A program made the translations under genes and the position numbers. The notes beneath the pieces are model-generated. The model was not told the DNA's origin and ran no database searches. It saw only the letters and a list, made by a program, of their open reading frames with translations. A DNA stretch of 64,000 nt from Streptomonospora sp. PA3 (lineage in GTDB: Bacteria; Actinomycetota; Actinomycetes; Streptosporangiales; Streptosporangiaceae), in the NCBI RefSeq assembly GCF_009728995.1, contig NZ_VTZW01000008.1:493640-557639 (forward strand), read 5' to 3'. Below are positions 49,162 to 57,316 of this stretch, one piece after another; the first letter of the stretch is position 1; each line of letters begins with the position of its first letter.

Positions 49162-50013
49162 ATGAGCGAGCAGCCACCAGCACAGCAGCAGCCCTACCCT
49201 GGCGAGACGGGGCCGATGGAGCCCCGGCCCCGCGACGAGATGGCCGACTACACCGGCCGCGACCTGCTCGCCGATAAGAAGGCGCTGGTCAGCGGCGGCG
49301 ACTCCGGAATCGGGCGGGCGGTGAGCGCGGCCTTCGCCAAGGAGGGCGCCGATGTGGCCATCGGCTACCTCAGCGAGGACGCCGACGCCGAGCACACCGC
49401 CGATCTGGTGCACCGCGCGGGCCGCCGCAGCCTCCTGATCCGCGGCGACGTGGCCGACGAGCAGCACTGCATCGACATGGTCGAGCGGACGGTCCGGGAG
49501 TTCGGCCGCATCGACGTCCTGGTGGCCCACGCGGCCACCCAGGAGCCCGTCTCCGACTTCGCCGAACTCAGCACCGAGCAGCTGCGCCGCACCTACGAGG
49601 TGAACGTCTTCGGCGTGTTCTGGACCCTGCGCGCGGCAGCGCCCCACCTGGCGCCGGACGCGTCCGTCATCGTCACCGGCTCGGTCAACGCGCTGCGGGG
49701 CAACAAGTCGCTCATCGACTACGCCACCAGCAAGGCCGCGGTGCACAACCTCGTCTACTCGCTGGCGCAGCACTACATGGACGAGGGCATCCGCGTGAAC
49801 TGCGTGGCTCCCGGGCCGGTGTGGACGCCGCTGATCCCCTCCACGCTGGGCGAGCAGAAAGTCGAGGGCTTCGGCGGCCAGGCGCCCATCGGCCGCGCCG
49901 CCGATCCCGACGAGATCGCGCCCTCCTACGTCTTCTTCGCCAGCAACCGGCTGTCGTCCTACTACACCGGCGAGGTGCTGGCCCCGACGGGCGGCGAGAT
50001 CCAGGCCGGCTGA
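49162..50013 (+). CDS. Short-chain dehydrogenase, YghA/YdaD (general stress protein 39) type
   Basis: A 283-residue SDR enzyme. The N-terminal extension (about 45 residues, QPPAQQQPYPGETGPMEPRP then MADYTGRDLLADKKALV) is typical of this group. The cofactor site is VSGGDSGIGRAVSAAFAKEG, the catalytic Ser is in VTGSVNAL, and the YATSK pair (Tyr and Lys) is present. The late VAPGPVWTPLIPSTLGEQKV is also typical. The enzyme is an NAD(P)-dependent alcohol or aldehyde reductase; the substrate is unknown. GGGAGCCGAGC precedes the ATG. Confidence 0.95.
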   Translation: MSEQPPAQQQPYPGETGPMEPRPRDEMADYTGRDLLADKKALVSGGDSGIGRAVSAAFAKEGADVAIGYLSEDADAEHTADLVHRAGRRSLLIRGDVADEQHCIDMVERTVREFGRIDVLVAHAATQEPVSDFAELSTEQLRRTYEVNVFGVFWTLRAAAPHLAPDASVIVTGSVNALRGNKSLIDYATSKAAVHNLVYSLAQHYMDEGIRVNCVAPGPVWTPLIPSTLGEQKVEGFGGQAPIGRAADPDEIAPSYVFFASNRLSSYYTGEVLAPTGGEIQAG

Positions 50014-50111
50014 GCACACGCCCGATTCAACCGCCGGAGCCGGGGCAGTCGCCTCCGGTGGACCCGACGGCTCTCCGCGCCCGAGACGCGGAGCCCCACA
50101 AAGGAGTGACG

Positions 50112-50678
50112 ATGGCAGATCAACAGCAGGGCAACGACCTCATCGAGGTCATCATCTCCGACCACCGCACCGTCGAAGGCGTCTTCAGCCAACTGGAGCA
50201 GGGCGCCGGCGATCCCGCGGAGCGCAAAGGGATGGTCGACCACGTGATCACCGAACTGGTGCGCCACTCGGTGGCCGAGGAGCAGTACATGTACCCGGCG
50301 GCGCGCAAGGCGCTGCCCGACGGCGACCGGATCGCCGACCACGAGATCGAGGAGCACGCCGAGGCCGAGCGGGTGATGAAGCAGCTCTCCGGACTCGACG
50401 CCCAGGATCCGCGGTTCGAGGAGCTGCTCAGCACGCTGATGTCGGACATCCGCCACCACGTGGAGGACGAGGAGAACGACCTGCTCCCGCGGCTCCGCGA
50501 GGCGTGCAGCCGGCAGGAGCTGGAGGAGCTGGGGCAGAAGGTGCTGCAGGCGAAGAAGTCGGCCCCCACGCGTCCGCACCCCAGCGCGCCCGACACCCCG
50601 CCGGCCAACCGCATCCTGGACCCCGGCGCGGGGCTGGTGGACCGCATGCGCGACGCGCTCTCCGGCCGAAGCGGCTGA
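50112..50678 (+). CDS. Hemerythrin HHE-domain protein
   Basis: A 188-residue protein with a four-helix hemerythrin-like domain. Iron-binding His and Glu lie in SDHRTVEGVFSQLE, HSVAEEQYMYP, DHEIEEHAEAERVM and DIRHHVEDEENDLLPRL. A 50-residue Pro-rich tail (PTRPHPSAPDTPPANRILDP, then MRDALSGRSG) follows. Such proteins bind oxygen or sense redox and nitrosative stress. AAGGAGTGAC precedes the ATG. It is the last gene of the DUF2795-SDR-hemerythrin group, and a strong terminator follows. Confidence 0.95.
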   Translation: MADQQQGNDLIEVIISDHRTVEGVFSQLEQGAGDPAERKGMVDHVITELVRHSVAEEQYMYPAARKALPDGDRIADHEIEEHAEAERVMKQLSGLDAQDPRFEELLSTLMSDIRHHVEDEENDLLPRLREACSRQELEELGQKVLQAKKSAPTRPHPSAPDTPPANRILDPGAGLVDRMRDALSGRSG

Positions 50679-50723
50679 GCGCGCACACCGCCCCTGAGCG
50701 GTGGAGGGCGCATCCGGCAGTGG

Positions 50724-50764
50724 CACGGGGCGGCGGCCGTTTCCCGCACGGCCGTCGCCCCGTG
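50724..50764 (+). terminator. Strong hairpin terminator after the hemerythrin gene
   Basis: Arms of 17 bp with one mismatch (CACGGGGCGGCGGCCGT / ACGGCCGTCGCCCCGTG) and a 7-nt loop. From here to 51053 I see no gene; the next gene is convergent. Confidence 0.85.
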
Positions 50765-51053
50765 TACTCGTGTGGTGGAGCAGGCCCGCCCGTGGTGGGT
50801 TCCAGCGCTGCGGCCAACCGTGCGCAAGGCGGCTCGGAACACGTGGCGCGAAGCGCCTCCGTCAGGGGTGGCGGCGGGCGACGGGTGGGGTCGCGCCTCA
50901 CAGCCCCGGTGCCGCGGTCAAACCCCCTGAGTGCCCAAGCAACCCCCTGATCGGCTGTAGGCGGAAAGCGCCTCCATCCCAGTGCCCCGGCCTTCGGTGT
51001 TCCCGCACCGAGTGGTCACCGGAGGGTTCCCGCAGTGGGACGGCGGCCCCTCC

Positions 51054-52130
51054 TCATCCCTTCCGCTCTTGCCTCTCCCGGGCACCGCTGTCTTCGACCC
51101 GGCCGTGTCCCCGCCGGCCCGGGATCTGGTTGAAGCGCCGCGATGCGGCGTCGTTGAGCCGCGTCAGCGCATTCAGCAGCGCGCCGGTGCGCTGCCGGGC
51201 CTCGCCGCCGGTGCGCACCTCATCGGTCCGCCCCCGCGGCAGCAGCCGCCCCTGGATCCGCAGGGCGGTCTGCACGAGCCCGGGGCTGATGCCGTCGGCG
51301 ATGACGGCCGCCCGTGCCGCGGGGGTCAGCACCAGGTGCCTGCGGCCCCGCAGCGCGCCGGAGACGATGGTGCGCGCCGCGCGCTCGGCGTCCATCGACA
51401 GCACCGGCAGGCTCGCCGCCAGCGCGAACCAGCCGTACTCCGCGCGCGGCGACCCGGTGAACTCGGCGCCGACGTGGGAGCCGGTGCGCATCAGGCCGGG
51501 CACGACGGTGGTGAAGCGCACGCCGCTGCCGGCGTTCTCGGCGTCCAGCCCGCGCGAGAGCGCGACCTCGGCGAACTTGGCGCAGGAGTAGGGCAGCAGG
51601 TGCGGCACGCTGATCCTGCCGCCGATCGAGGTGATGGTGACGACGTGCCCGCCGCGCTCCTGCAGGCCGGGCAGCAGGGCGCGGGTGAGCCGGAGCGGAC
51701 CCCAGAACATGGTGTCCATGGCCTGGGCGAAGTCGTCGTCGGCCATCTCGGCGGCCGGCCCGACGCGGATGACTCCGGCGTTGTTGACGAGGATGTCGAC
51801 CCCGCTGTACTCGCCGTGGACCCGGGCCGCCAGGGCCGCGGTGTCGGATTCCCGGCTCAGGTCGCAGGCCAGGCCGAAGGCCTCGGCGCCTTCGCCGCGC
51901 AGGTCGGTCACCGCGGCGTCGAGTTCGGCGGTGTCCCGCGCGACGACCAGGATGCGGGCGCCGCGCCGCCCGAGTTCGCGGGCGATGAGCAGGCCCAGGC
52001 CGCGCGTGCCTCCGGTGACCAGCGCGGTGCGCCCGGTGACGTCCTCGGGGCCGCGCGCCAGGCTGCGGGCGGCCACCACCCCAGCGGCGGCCGCGGCGCC
52101 GACCGCGGCCGCGTTGCTCCTCCAGTGCAT
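51054..52130 (-). CDS. Membrane-anchored short-chain dehydrogenase
   Basis: A 358-residue SDR protein. A hydrophobic N-terminus (AAAVGAAAAAGVVAARSLA) may anchor it in the membrane. The cofactor site is TALVTGGTRGLGLLIARELG, then NNAGVIRVGPAAEM, the catalytic Ser in TITSIGGRISVPHL and YSCAK for Tyr/Lys. A long C-terminal region (about 100 residues) is helical and Arg-rich at the end. The enzyme resembles bacterial lipid- or retinol-type SDRs; the substrate is unknown. GGGAGGCAGG precedes the ATG. It is 28 nt downstream of the ADH gene on the same strand, so the two are probably an operon. Confidence 0.93.
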   Translation of the reverse strand: MHWRSNAAAVGAAAAAGVVAARSLARGPEDVTGRTALVTGGTRGLGLLIARELGRRGARILVVARDTAELDAAVTDLRGEGAEAFGLACDLSRESDTAALAARVHGEYSGVDILVNNAGVIRVGPAAEMADDDFAQAMDTMFWGPLRLTRALLPGLQERGGHVVTITSIGGRISVPHLLPYSCAKFAEVALSRGLDAENAGSGVRFTTVVPGLMRTGSHVGAEFTGSPRAEYGWFALAASLPVLSMDAERAARTIVSGALRGRRHLVLTPAARAAVIADGISPGLVQTALRIQGRLLPRGRTDEVRTGGEARQRTGALLNALTRLNDAASRRFNQIPGRRGHGRVEDSGARERQERKG

Positions 52131-52158
52131 TCCTGCCTCCCGTTCGAAGCCGGCCCGC

Positions 52159-53355
52159 TCAGGCAGCGTGGGGGCGCAGCACCATCTTGATCGCGCCGTC
52201 GCGCTTGTGCTGGAACTTGTCGTAGGCGTCGGGCGCCTGGTCCAGCGGCACGACGTGGGTGGTGAGGTCGTCGACGCCCAGCGGATCGGAGTCGGCGTCG
52301 GTCAGCAGCGGCAGGATGTCGTCGGTCCACCGGCGCACGTGGGCCTGGCCCATCCGGATCTGCACGCCCTTGTCGAAGAGGTCCATCATCGGCATCGGGT
52401 CGGCCTGGCCGCCGTAGACGCCGCTGATGGAGACGGTTCCGGCGCGCCGCACCAGGTCGAAGGCCAGGTGCAGGGCGGCCAGCCGGTCCACCCCGGCCCG
52501 CTCCATCAGCTTCTGGGCCACGCCGTCGGGCAGCAGCTGGGCCATGGCCTGGGCGGCCTTGCCCAGCGGCGCGCCGTGGGCCTCCATGCCCACCGCGTCG
52601 ATCACCGAGTCCGGTCCGCGGCCCTCGGTGCGGTCGCGCACCAGCCCGGCCGGGTCGTTCTCGCGGCCGGTGTCCACGGCGGTGACGCCGTGGCGCTCGG
52701 CCATCGCCAGCCGCTCGGGCACCGAGTCCAGGCCGAAGACCTGGGAGGCGCCCCGGTGGCGGGCGATCCGCGCGGACATCTGGCCGATGGGGCCCAGCCC
52801 CACGACCGCCACCGAACCCCCGGGCGGGATGTCGGCGAAGTCCACGGCCTGCCAGGCGGTGGGCAGCACGTCCGACAGGAAGAGGAAGCGCTCGTCGGGC
52901 GGGCCCTCGGGCACGCGGATCGGACCGAAGTGCGCCTGGGGCACGCGCAGGTACTCCGCCTGGCCGCCGGGCACGTGCCCGTACAGCTTGGTGTAGCCGA
53001 ACAGCGCGGCACCCTTGCCGTACTCGCGGACCTGGGTGGTCTCGCACTGGGCGTAGCAGTCGTTGCGGCACATGTGGCAGTTCCCGCAGGAGATGTTGAA
53101 GGGCATCACCACCCGGTCGCCGGGCGAGATGCGGGTGACCTCCGAGCCGACTTCCCGGACCACCCCCATGGCCTCGTGGCCCAGGACGTCGCCCTGCTCC
53201 ATGAACGCGCCCAGGGGCGAGTACAGGTGCAGGTCCGAGCCGCAGATCGCGGTGGAGGTCACCTCGACGACCGCGTCGGTGGGCCGCTCGATCCCCGGGT
53301 CGGGGACGTCCCGCACCTGCACGTCCTCCACGCCCTGCCATGTCACCGCTCGCAT
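52159..53355 (-). CDS. Zinc-dependent alcohol dehydrogenase (MDR, FdhA-like)
   Basis: A 398-residue MDR dehydrogenase. Zinc ligands: STAICGSDLHLYSP and the GHEAMGVV box, and CGNCHMCRNDCYAQC for the structural zinc. Cofactor region: VAVVGLGPIGQMSARIARH. The insertion GKGAALFGYTKLYGHVPGGQ and the late LLPDGVAQKLMERAG stretch are typical of the glutathione-independent formaldehyde dehydrogenase-like group. It differs enough from the copy at 32208-33407 not to be a recent duplicate. The ATG at 53355 (MRAVTWQG) is family-consistent, with AAGGGA 10 nt upstream. First gene of the ADH-SDR operon. Confidence 0.95.
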   Translation of the reverse strand: MRAVTWQGVEDVQVRDVPDPGIERPTDAVVEVTSTAICGSDLHLYSPLGAFMEQGDVLGHEAMGVVREVGSEVTRISPGDRVVMPFNISCGNCHMCRNDCYAQCETTQVREYGKGAALFGYTKLYGHVPGGQAEYLRVPQAHFGPIRVPEGPPDERFLFLSDVLPTAWQAVDFADIPPGGSVAVVGLGPIGQMSARIARHRGASQVFGLDSVPERLAMAERHGVTAVDTGRENDPAGLVRDRTEGRGPDSVIDAVGMEAHGAPLGKAAQAMAQLLPDGVAQKLMERAGVDRLAALHLAFDLVRRAGTVSISGVYGGQADPMPMMDLFDKGVQIRMGQAHVRRWTDDILPLLTDADSDPLGVDDLTTHVVPLDQAPDAYDKFQHKRDGAIKMVLRPHAA

Positions 53356-53466
53356 GGGACGGGTTTCCCTTCGCCGTTTCCCGCAGTTGCCGTCGCGGTT
53401 CCACTGGCCCGAGAGCACCCCCTGAAACGCGGGCGGCGCAAACGCGGGCGAGGCGCGGTGGGCGGG

Positions 53467-54060
53467 TCAGGGCAGCGGCGGGGACCAGTCGGGGTGGCGG
53501 CCGCTGAGCCCCAGCACGCGGTCGAGCAGCGGCGCCTCGGCCGGCACCGCCACGACCGGGCCGAAAAGTCCGGCCCGCGCGTTGGGGTCGTCGGCGGGGA
53601 CCGAGGAGACGAAGGAGTAGCCGACCTCCACGCTGGCCGGGTCGCCGATGTAGGCCTGGCCGGTGGCCCGCGCGAGATCCCAGCCGTGCAGCAGCAGCTC
53701 GTTGAGCGCAACGGTGCCCGCGGCCTCGCCGGGGAGCTCGAACCCGCCCGCGGCGGTCATGCCCTCCCAGGCCGCGGGATCGCGCCAGGCGGCCACCAGG
53801 GCGTCGAGCCGGCGGTCCAGCTCGCCGCGCCAGTCCTCGGGCAGGTTCTGCGCCGAGGGCTCCGGCGGGGTCTCGGCGGTCGAGGAGGACTTCTCGGCGG
53901 CGCGGCGGAACGCCTCGCACAGGGAGAGGACGTGGTCGAGCAGGTCGCCCACGGACATCTCCGCGCAGGGGGTGGGCGCGCCGAGGTCGTCCTCCCGCAC
54001 GCCCTGGGCCGCCTCCCTCATCCGGTTCGCCACGGGTTCCAGGTCGGGAATGGTGCTCAT
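53467..54060 (-). CDS. TIGR03086-type DinB/maleylpyruvate isomerase-like protein
   Basis: A 197-residue four-helix protein of the mycothiol-dependent DinB superfamily (maleylpyruvate isomerase N-terminal-like). Typical features: [24 protein letters not shown] and [16 protein letters not shown] with a potential metal-binding His. Members of the wider family use mycothiol in isomerisation or transfer reactions; the true substrate is not known. GGAGGAG precedes the ATG by 6-7 nt. An LLM flavoenzyme gene is divergent, with a palindrome between. It is the only candidate mycothiol-dependent isomerase in the window. Confidence 0.92.
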   Translation of the reverse strand: MSTIPDLEPVANRMREAAQGVREDDLGAPTPCAEMSVGDLLDHVLSLCEAFRRAAEKSSSTAETPPEPSAQNLPEDWRGELDRRLDALVAAWRDPAAWEGMTAAGGFELPGEAAGTVALNELLLHGWDLARATGQAYIGDPASVEVGYSFVSSVPADDPNARAGLFGPVVAVPAEAPLLDRVLGLSGRHPDWSPPLP

Positions 54061-54174
54061 CGCGTCTCCTCCGCGGCACGGACGCCGCCGTCACTTCCGC
54101 CGGCCGGTGCCGGCCGTGCTTGCCTGCCGCACTGCGGCGGCGATGCCGCGCGGTACGGCACCACGCATCGTAAA

Positions 54175-54191
54175 GCGGATCGGCGATCCGC
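54175..54191. promoter_or_regulatory. Palindrome GCGGATC-GGC-GATCCGC in a 304-nt divergent gap
   Basis: Perfect 7-bp arms around a 3-nt centre, 115 bp upstream of the DinB-type gene and 174 bp before the LLM gene. The rest of the gap (54061-54364) has no gene I can support. A regulator for it is unknown. Confidence 0.4.
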
Positions 54192-54364
54192 CGGTGCCGA
54201 CACCCGGGCGGCCGCGGGGACGTGTCGGGCATGCCGCCGCTGCCCGACCGGGCGGAACAAACCCCTCGCCCCGCGCTGTTGGTCGAGACGTCGACGAGGC
54301 GACCGACCGCCTCGGCCCGGTGCCGCGCACCGGGTGCCGCCGCAGCGATGAAAGGCCCACGCCC

Positions 54365-55348
<984 letters not shown>

Positions 55349-55424
55349 AAGGGCCGCTGCCGCACGCTGCCGGCGGGTGCGGGCGGTGCGCCCGCACCCG
55401 CGCCGCTGTTGGCACGATGGAGCC

Positions 55425-55721
55425 ATGACGACCAACACGCCCCGCCTGGAGATCGAGTACTGCACGCAGTGCCGCTGGCTGCTGCGCGGCGCCTGGACGG
55501 CCCAGGAGCTGCTGACGACCTTCCAGGAGGAGCTGGGCGAGGTCGCGCTGATCCCGGGCACCGGCGGGATCTTCGAGATACGGCTGGACGGCGAGCTGCT
55601 GTACTCGCGGGCCCGCAGCAATGGCTTCCCCGAACTGGCCGCGCTCAAGCGGCTGGTGCGCGACCGCATCGCGCCGCACCGCAGCCTGGGCCACTCCGAG
55701 CGGCGCACCTGGGAGCCCTGA
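55425..55721 (+). CDS. SelW/SelT-like (Rdx) thiol protein
   Basis: A 98-residue thioredoxin-fold protein of the selenoprotein W/T/H domain family, with a CxxC redox motif (Cys13 and Cys16 in EYCTQCRWLLRGAW) in place of selenocysteine, and the typical LIPGTGGIFEIRLDGELLYSR. The role is likely redox handling, but the partner is unknown. GGAG is close to the ATG. It lies 76 nt after the LLM gene on the same strand. Confidence 0.92.
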   Translation: MTTNTPRLEIEYCTQCRWLLRGAWTAQELLTTFQEELGEVALIPGTGGIFEIRLDGELLYSRARSNGFPELAALKRLVRDRIAPHRSLGHSERRTWEP

Positions 55722-55954
55722 GGAGCGCCGCAGCGGCGGCGCACACGCCCGCGCGACCCGGCCGCCGCACCCCGGCGTCCGTGCGGCGGCGCGTGCCCGG
55801 CGTGCCGGGAATCGTCCTGTGTGTTTCAATCGCGGCAGCGCACGTCCGAGTTCGAGATCCGCTCCCTACCCCTGAAACGCTCGACCCGGAGTCCTCGCGC
55901 GGCCCCGCGGCCGGGCCGTGCCCGAGGAGGTAACGGCCCGACCCGAGGGGCACC

Positions 55955-56278
55955 ATGATCCGAAACACGGCCCGCAGGCTTTTCGCAGCGCTGATACTCC
56001 TGTCGATCGCCTGGGTTCTGGGAGCGACGGCCCTGGGCGCCGGGGGCCTGCTGAGCTACTTCGCCCTGGAGCTGCTGCCGCTGGGCTGCACGCGCGCCTT
56101 CGCCAGCTACCCGCCCGAGTACGACTGCGGGAGCGCGGGCCTCCTCGGCGTCTTCGCGGCGTGGGGACTGGCCGCCTCGGTGTTGACCGTCTCCGGCTAC
56201 TGCGTGATCGCCTGGCAGGTGGCGATCCGCCGGCCCCGCGCTCCCCGCCCCCGCGACGAGTCGGGGGCCGAGGACTGA
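55955..56278 (+). CDS. Two-pass membrane protein of unknown function
   Basis: A 107-residue protein. Two membrane segments: LFAALILLSIAWVLGATALG (about 9-28) and LLGVFAAWGLAASVLTVSGY (about 63-82). Between them lies an outside loop with two cysteines (PLGCTRAFASY, EYDCGSAG) that could form a disulfide. The tail is basic and then acidic (RRPRAPRPRDESGAED). No family recognised. GAGGGGCACC precedes the ATG. Confidence 0.72.
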   Translation: MIRNTARRLFAALILLSIAWVLGATALGAGGLLSYFALELLPLGCTRAFASYPPEYDCGSAGLLGVFAAWGLAASVLTVSGYCVIAWQVAIRRPRAPRPRDESGAED

Positions 56279-56453
56279 ATCGAGCCCGCGGGGAAAGCCC
56301 GCGCGACCGCGGAAAACCCCCACAAAGGGGTGGCGATCCGCGCGCCGGGCGGTGCAGGCTGGGAGCGCGCACCCCCTGACCCGCACCCTGCCTCCCCGCG
56401 GGCGGCGGGCGCGCTCCCCTCCCCCTGCACCGAACCGAACGGGGCAGCCCGCG

Positions 56454-57248
56454 ATGAAGCACTCCAGCGCAGAATCCGCCCGCATCGCCGAACAGGGCAC
56501 CATCCTGCGGTGCCAGGTGGGTTCGGGCGTGCACGGCATCACCGTCGACGACCAGGACGACCGCGACGAGATGGGCATCTGCGTGGAGCCGCCCGAGTAC
56601 GTCATCGGCCTGGGCTCCTTCGAGCAGTACATCTTCCGCACCCGGCCCGAAGGCGTGCGCTCCGGGCCGGGAGACCTGGATCTGACCGTGTACTCGCTGC
56701 GCAAGTGGATGCGGCTGGCGCTGGACGGCAACCCCACGGTGCTGCTGCCCCTGTTCGTCCCCGAGCACGAGATCGTCGCGGCCACACCTCTGGGCCGCGA
56801 GCTGCGCGAGTCCGCCGGACGGATCCTGTCGCGCCGGGTGGGCCACCGCTTCCTGGGCTACCTGTGCGCACAGCGCGACAGCCTGCTGGGCCGGCGCGGC
56901 GGCCGCCACACCAACCGGCCCGAACTGGTGGAGGTCCACGGCTTCGACACCAAGTTCGCCTACCACATGGTCCGGCTGGGGGTGCAGGGCGTGGAGCTGC
57001 TGGAGACGGGGCGGTTGACGCTGCCCATGCCCGAGCCGCGCGCGACGTGGCTGCGCGAACTGCGCCGCGGCGAGCACTCGCTGGAGGAGGCGCTGGAGGC
57101 CGCGGCCGGACTGGAGGACCGGCTGACGGCGCTGCTGGCGACGGCCGACCTGCCCGAGGCCCCCGACCACGCCTGGGCCGACGCCTGGCTGGTCGAGGCC
57201 TACCAGCGCCACTGGCGCTCCCGCGCGCCCCTGGCGGTCGCCGAATGA
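56454..57248 (+). CDS. RlaP-type nucleotidyltransferase (DNA polymerase beta superfamily)
   Basis: A 264-residue protein of the PF10127 group. The nucleotidyltransferase motif is GSGVHG (residues 23-28) followed by acidic residues in VDDQDDRDEMG, which bind metal. The later LTVYSLRKWMRLALDGNPTV, FLGYLCAQRDSL and VHGFDTKFAYHMVRLGVQG are typical. The family is found in some RNA-repair clusters and in phages; the cellular function here is unknown. GGGGCAGC precedes the ATG at distance 9. No RNA ligase or other repair gene is adjacent. Confidence 0.9.
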   Translation: MKHSSAESARIAEQGTILRCQVGSGVHGITVDDQDDRDEMGICVEPPEYVIGLGSFEQYIFRTRPEGVRSGPGDLDLTVYSLRKWMRLALDGNPTVLLPLFVPEHEIVAATPLGRELRESAGRILSRRVGHRFLGYLCAQRDSLLGRRGGRHTNRPELVEVHGFDTKFAYHMVRLGVQGVELLETGRLTLPMPEPRATWLRELRRGEHSLEEALEAAAGLEDRLTALLATADLPEAPDHAWADAWLVEAYQRHWRSRAPLAVAE

Positions 57249-57316
57249 TCCCCTCTGCGCCCCGACCGGCCGACCCGGCTCCGACCGCACGACCCGGTCC
57301 CGTCTAGAGTCGGCGC

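Noticed and set aside
32208..53355. Recent duplication giving the two FdhA-like alcohol dehydrogenases
   Set aside because: The proteins at 32208-33407 and 52159-53355 share family features but differ throughout, including in the insertion region, and their neighbours differ.
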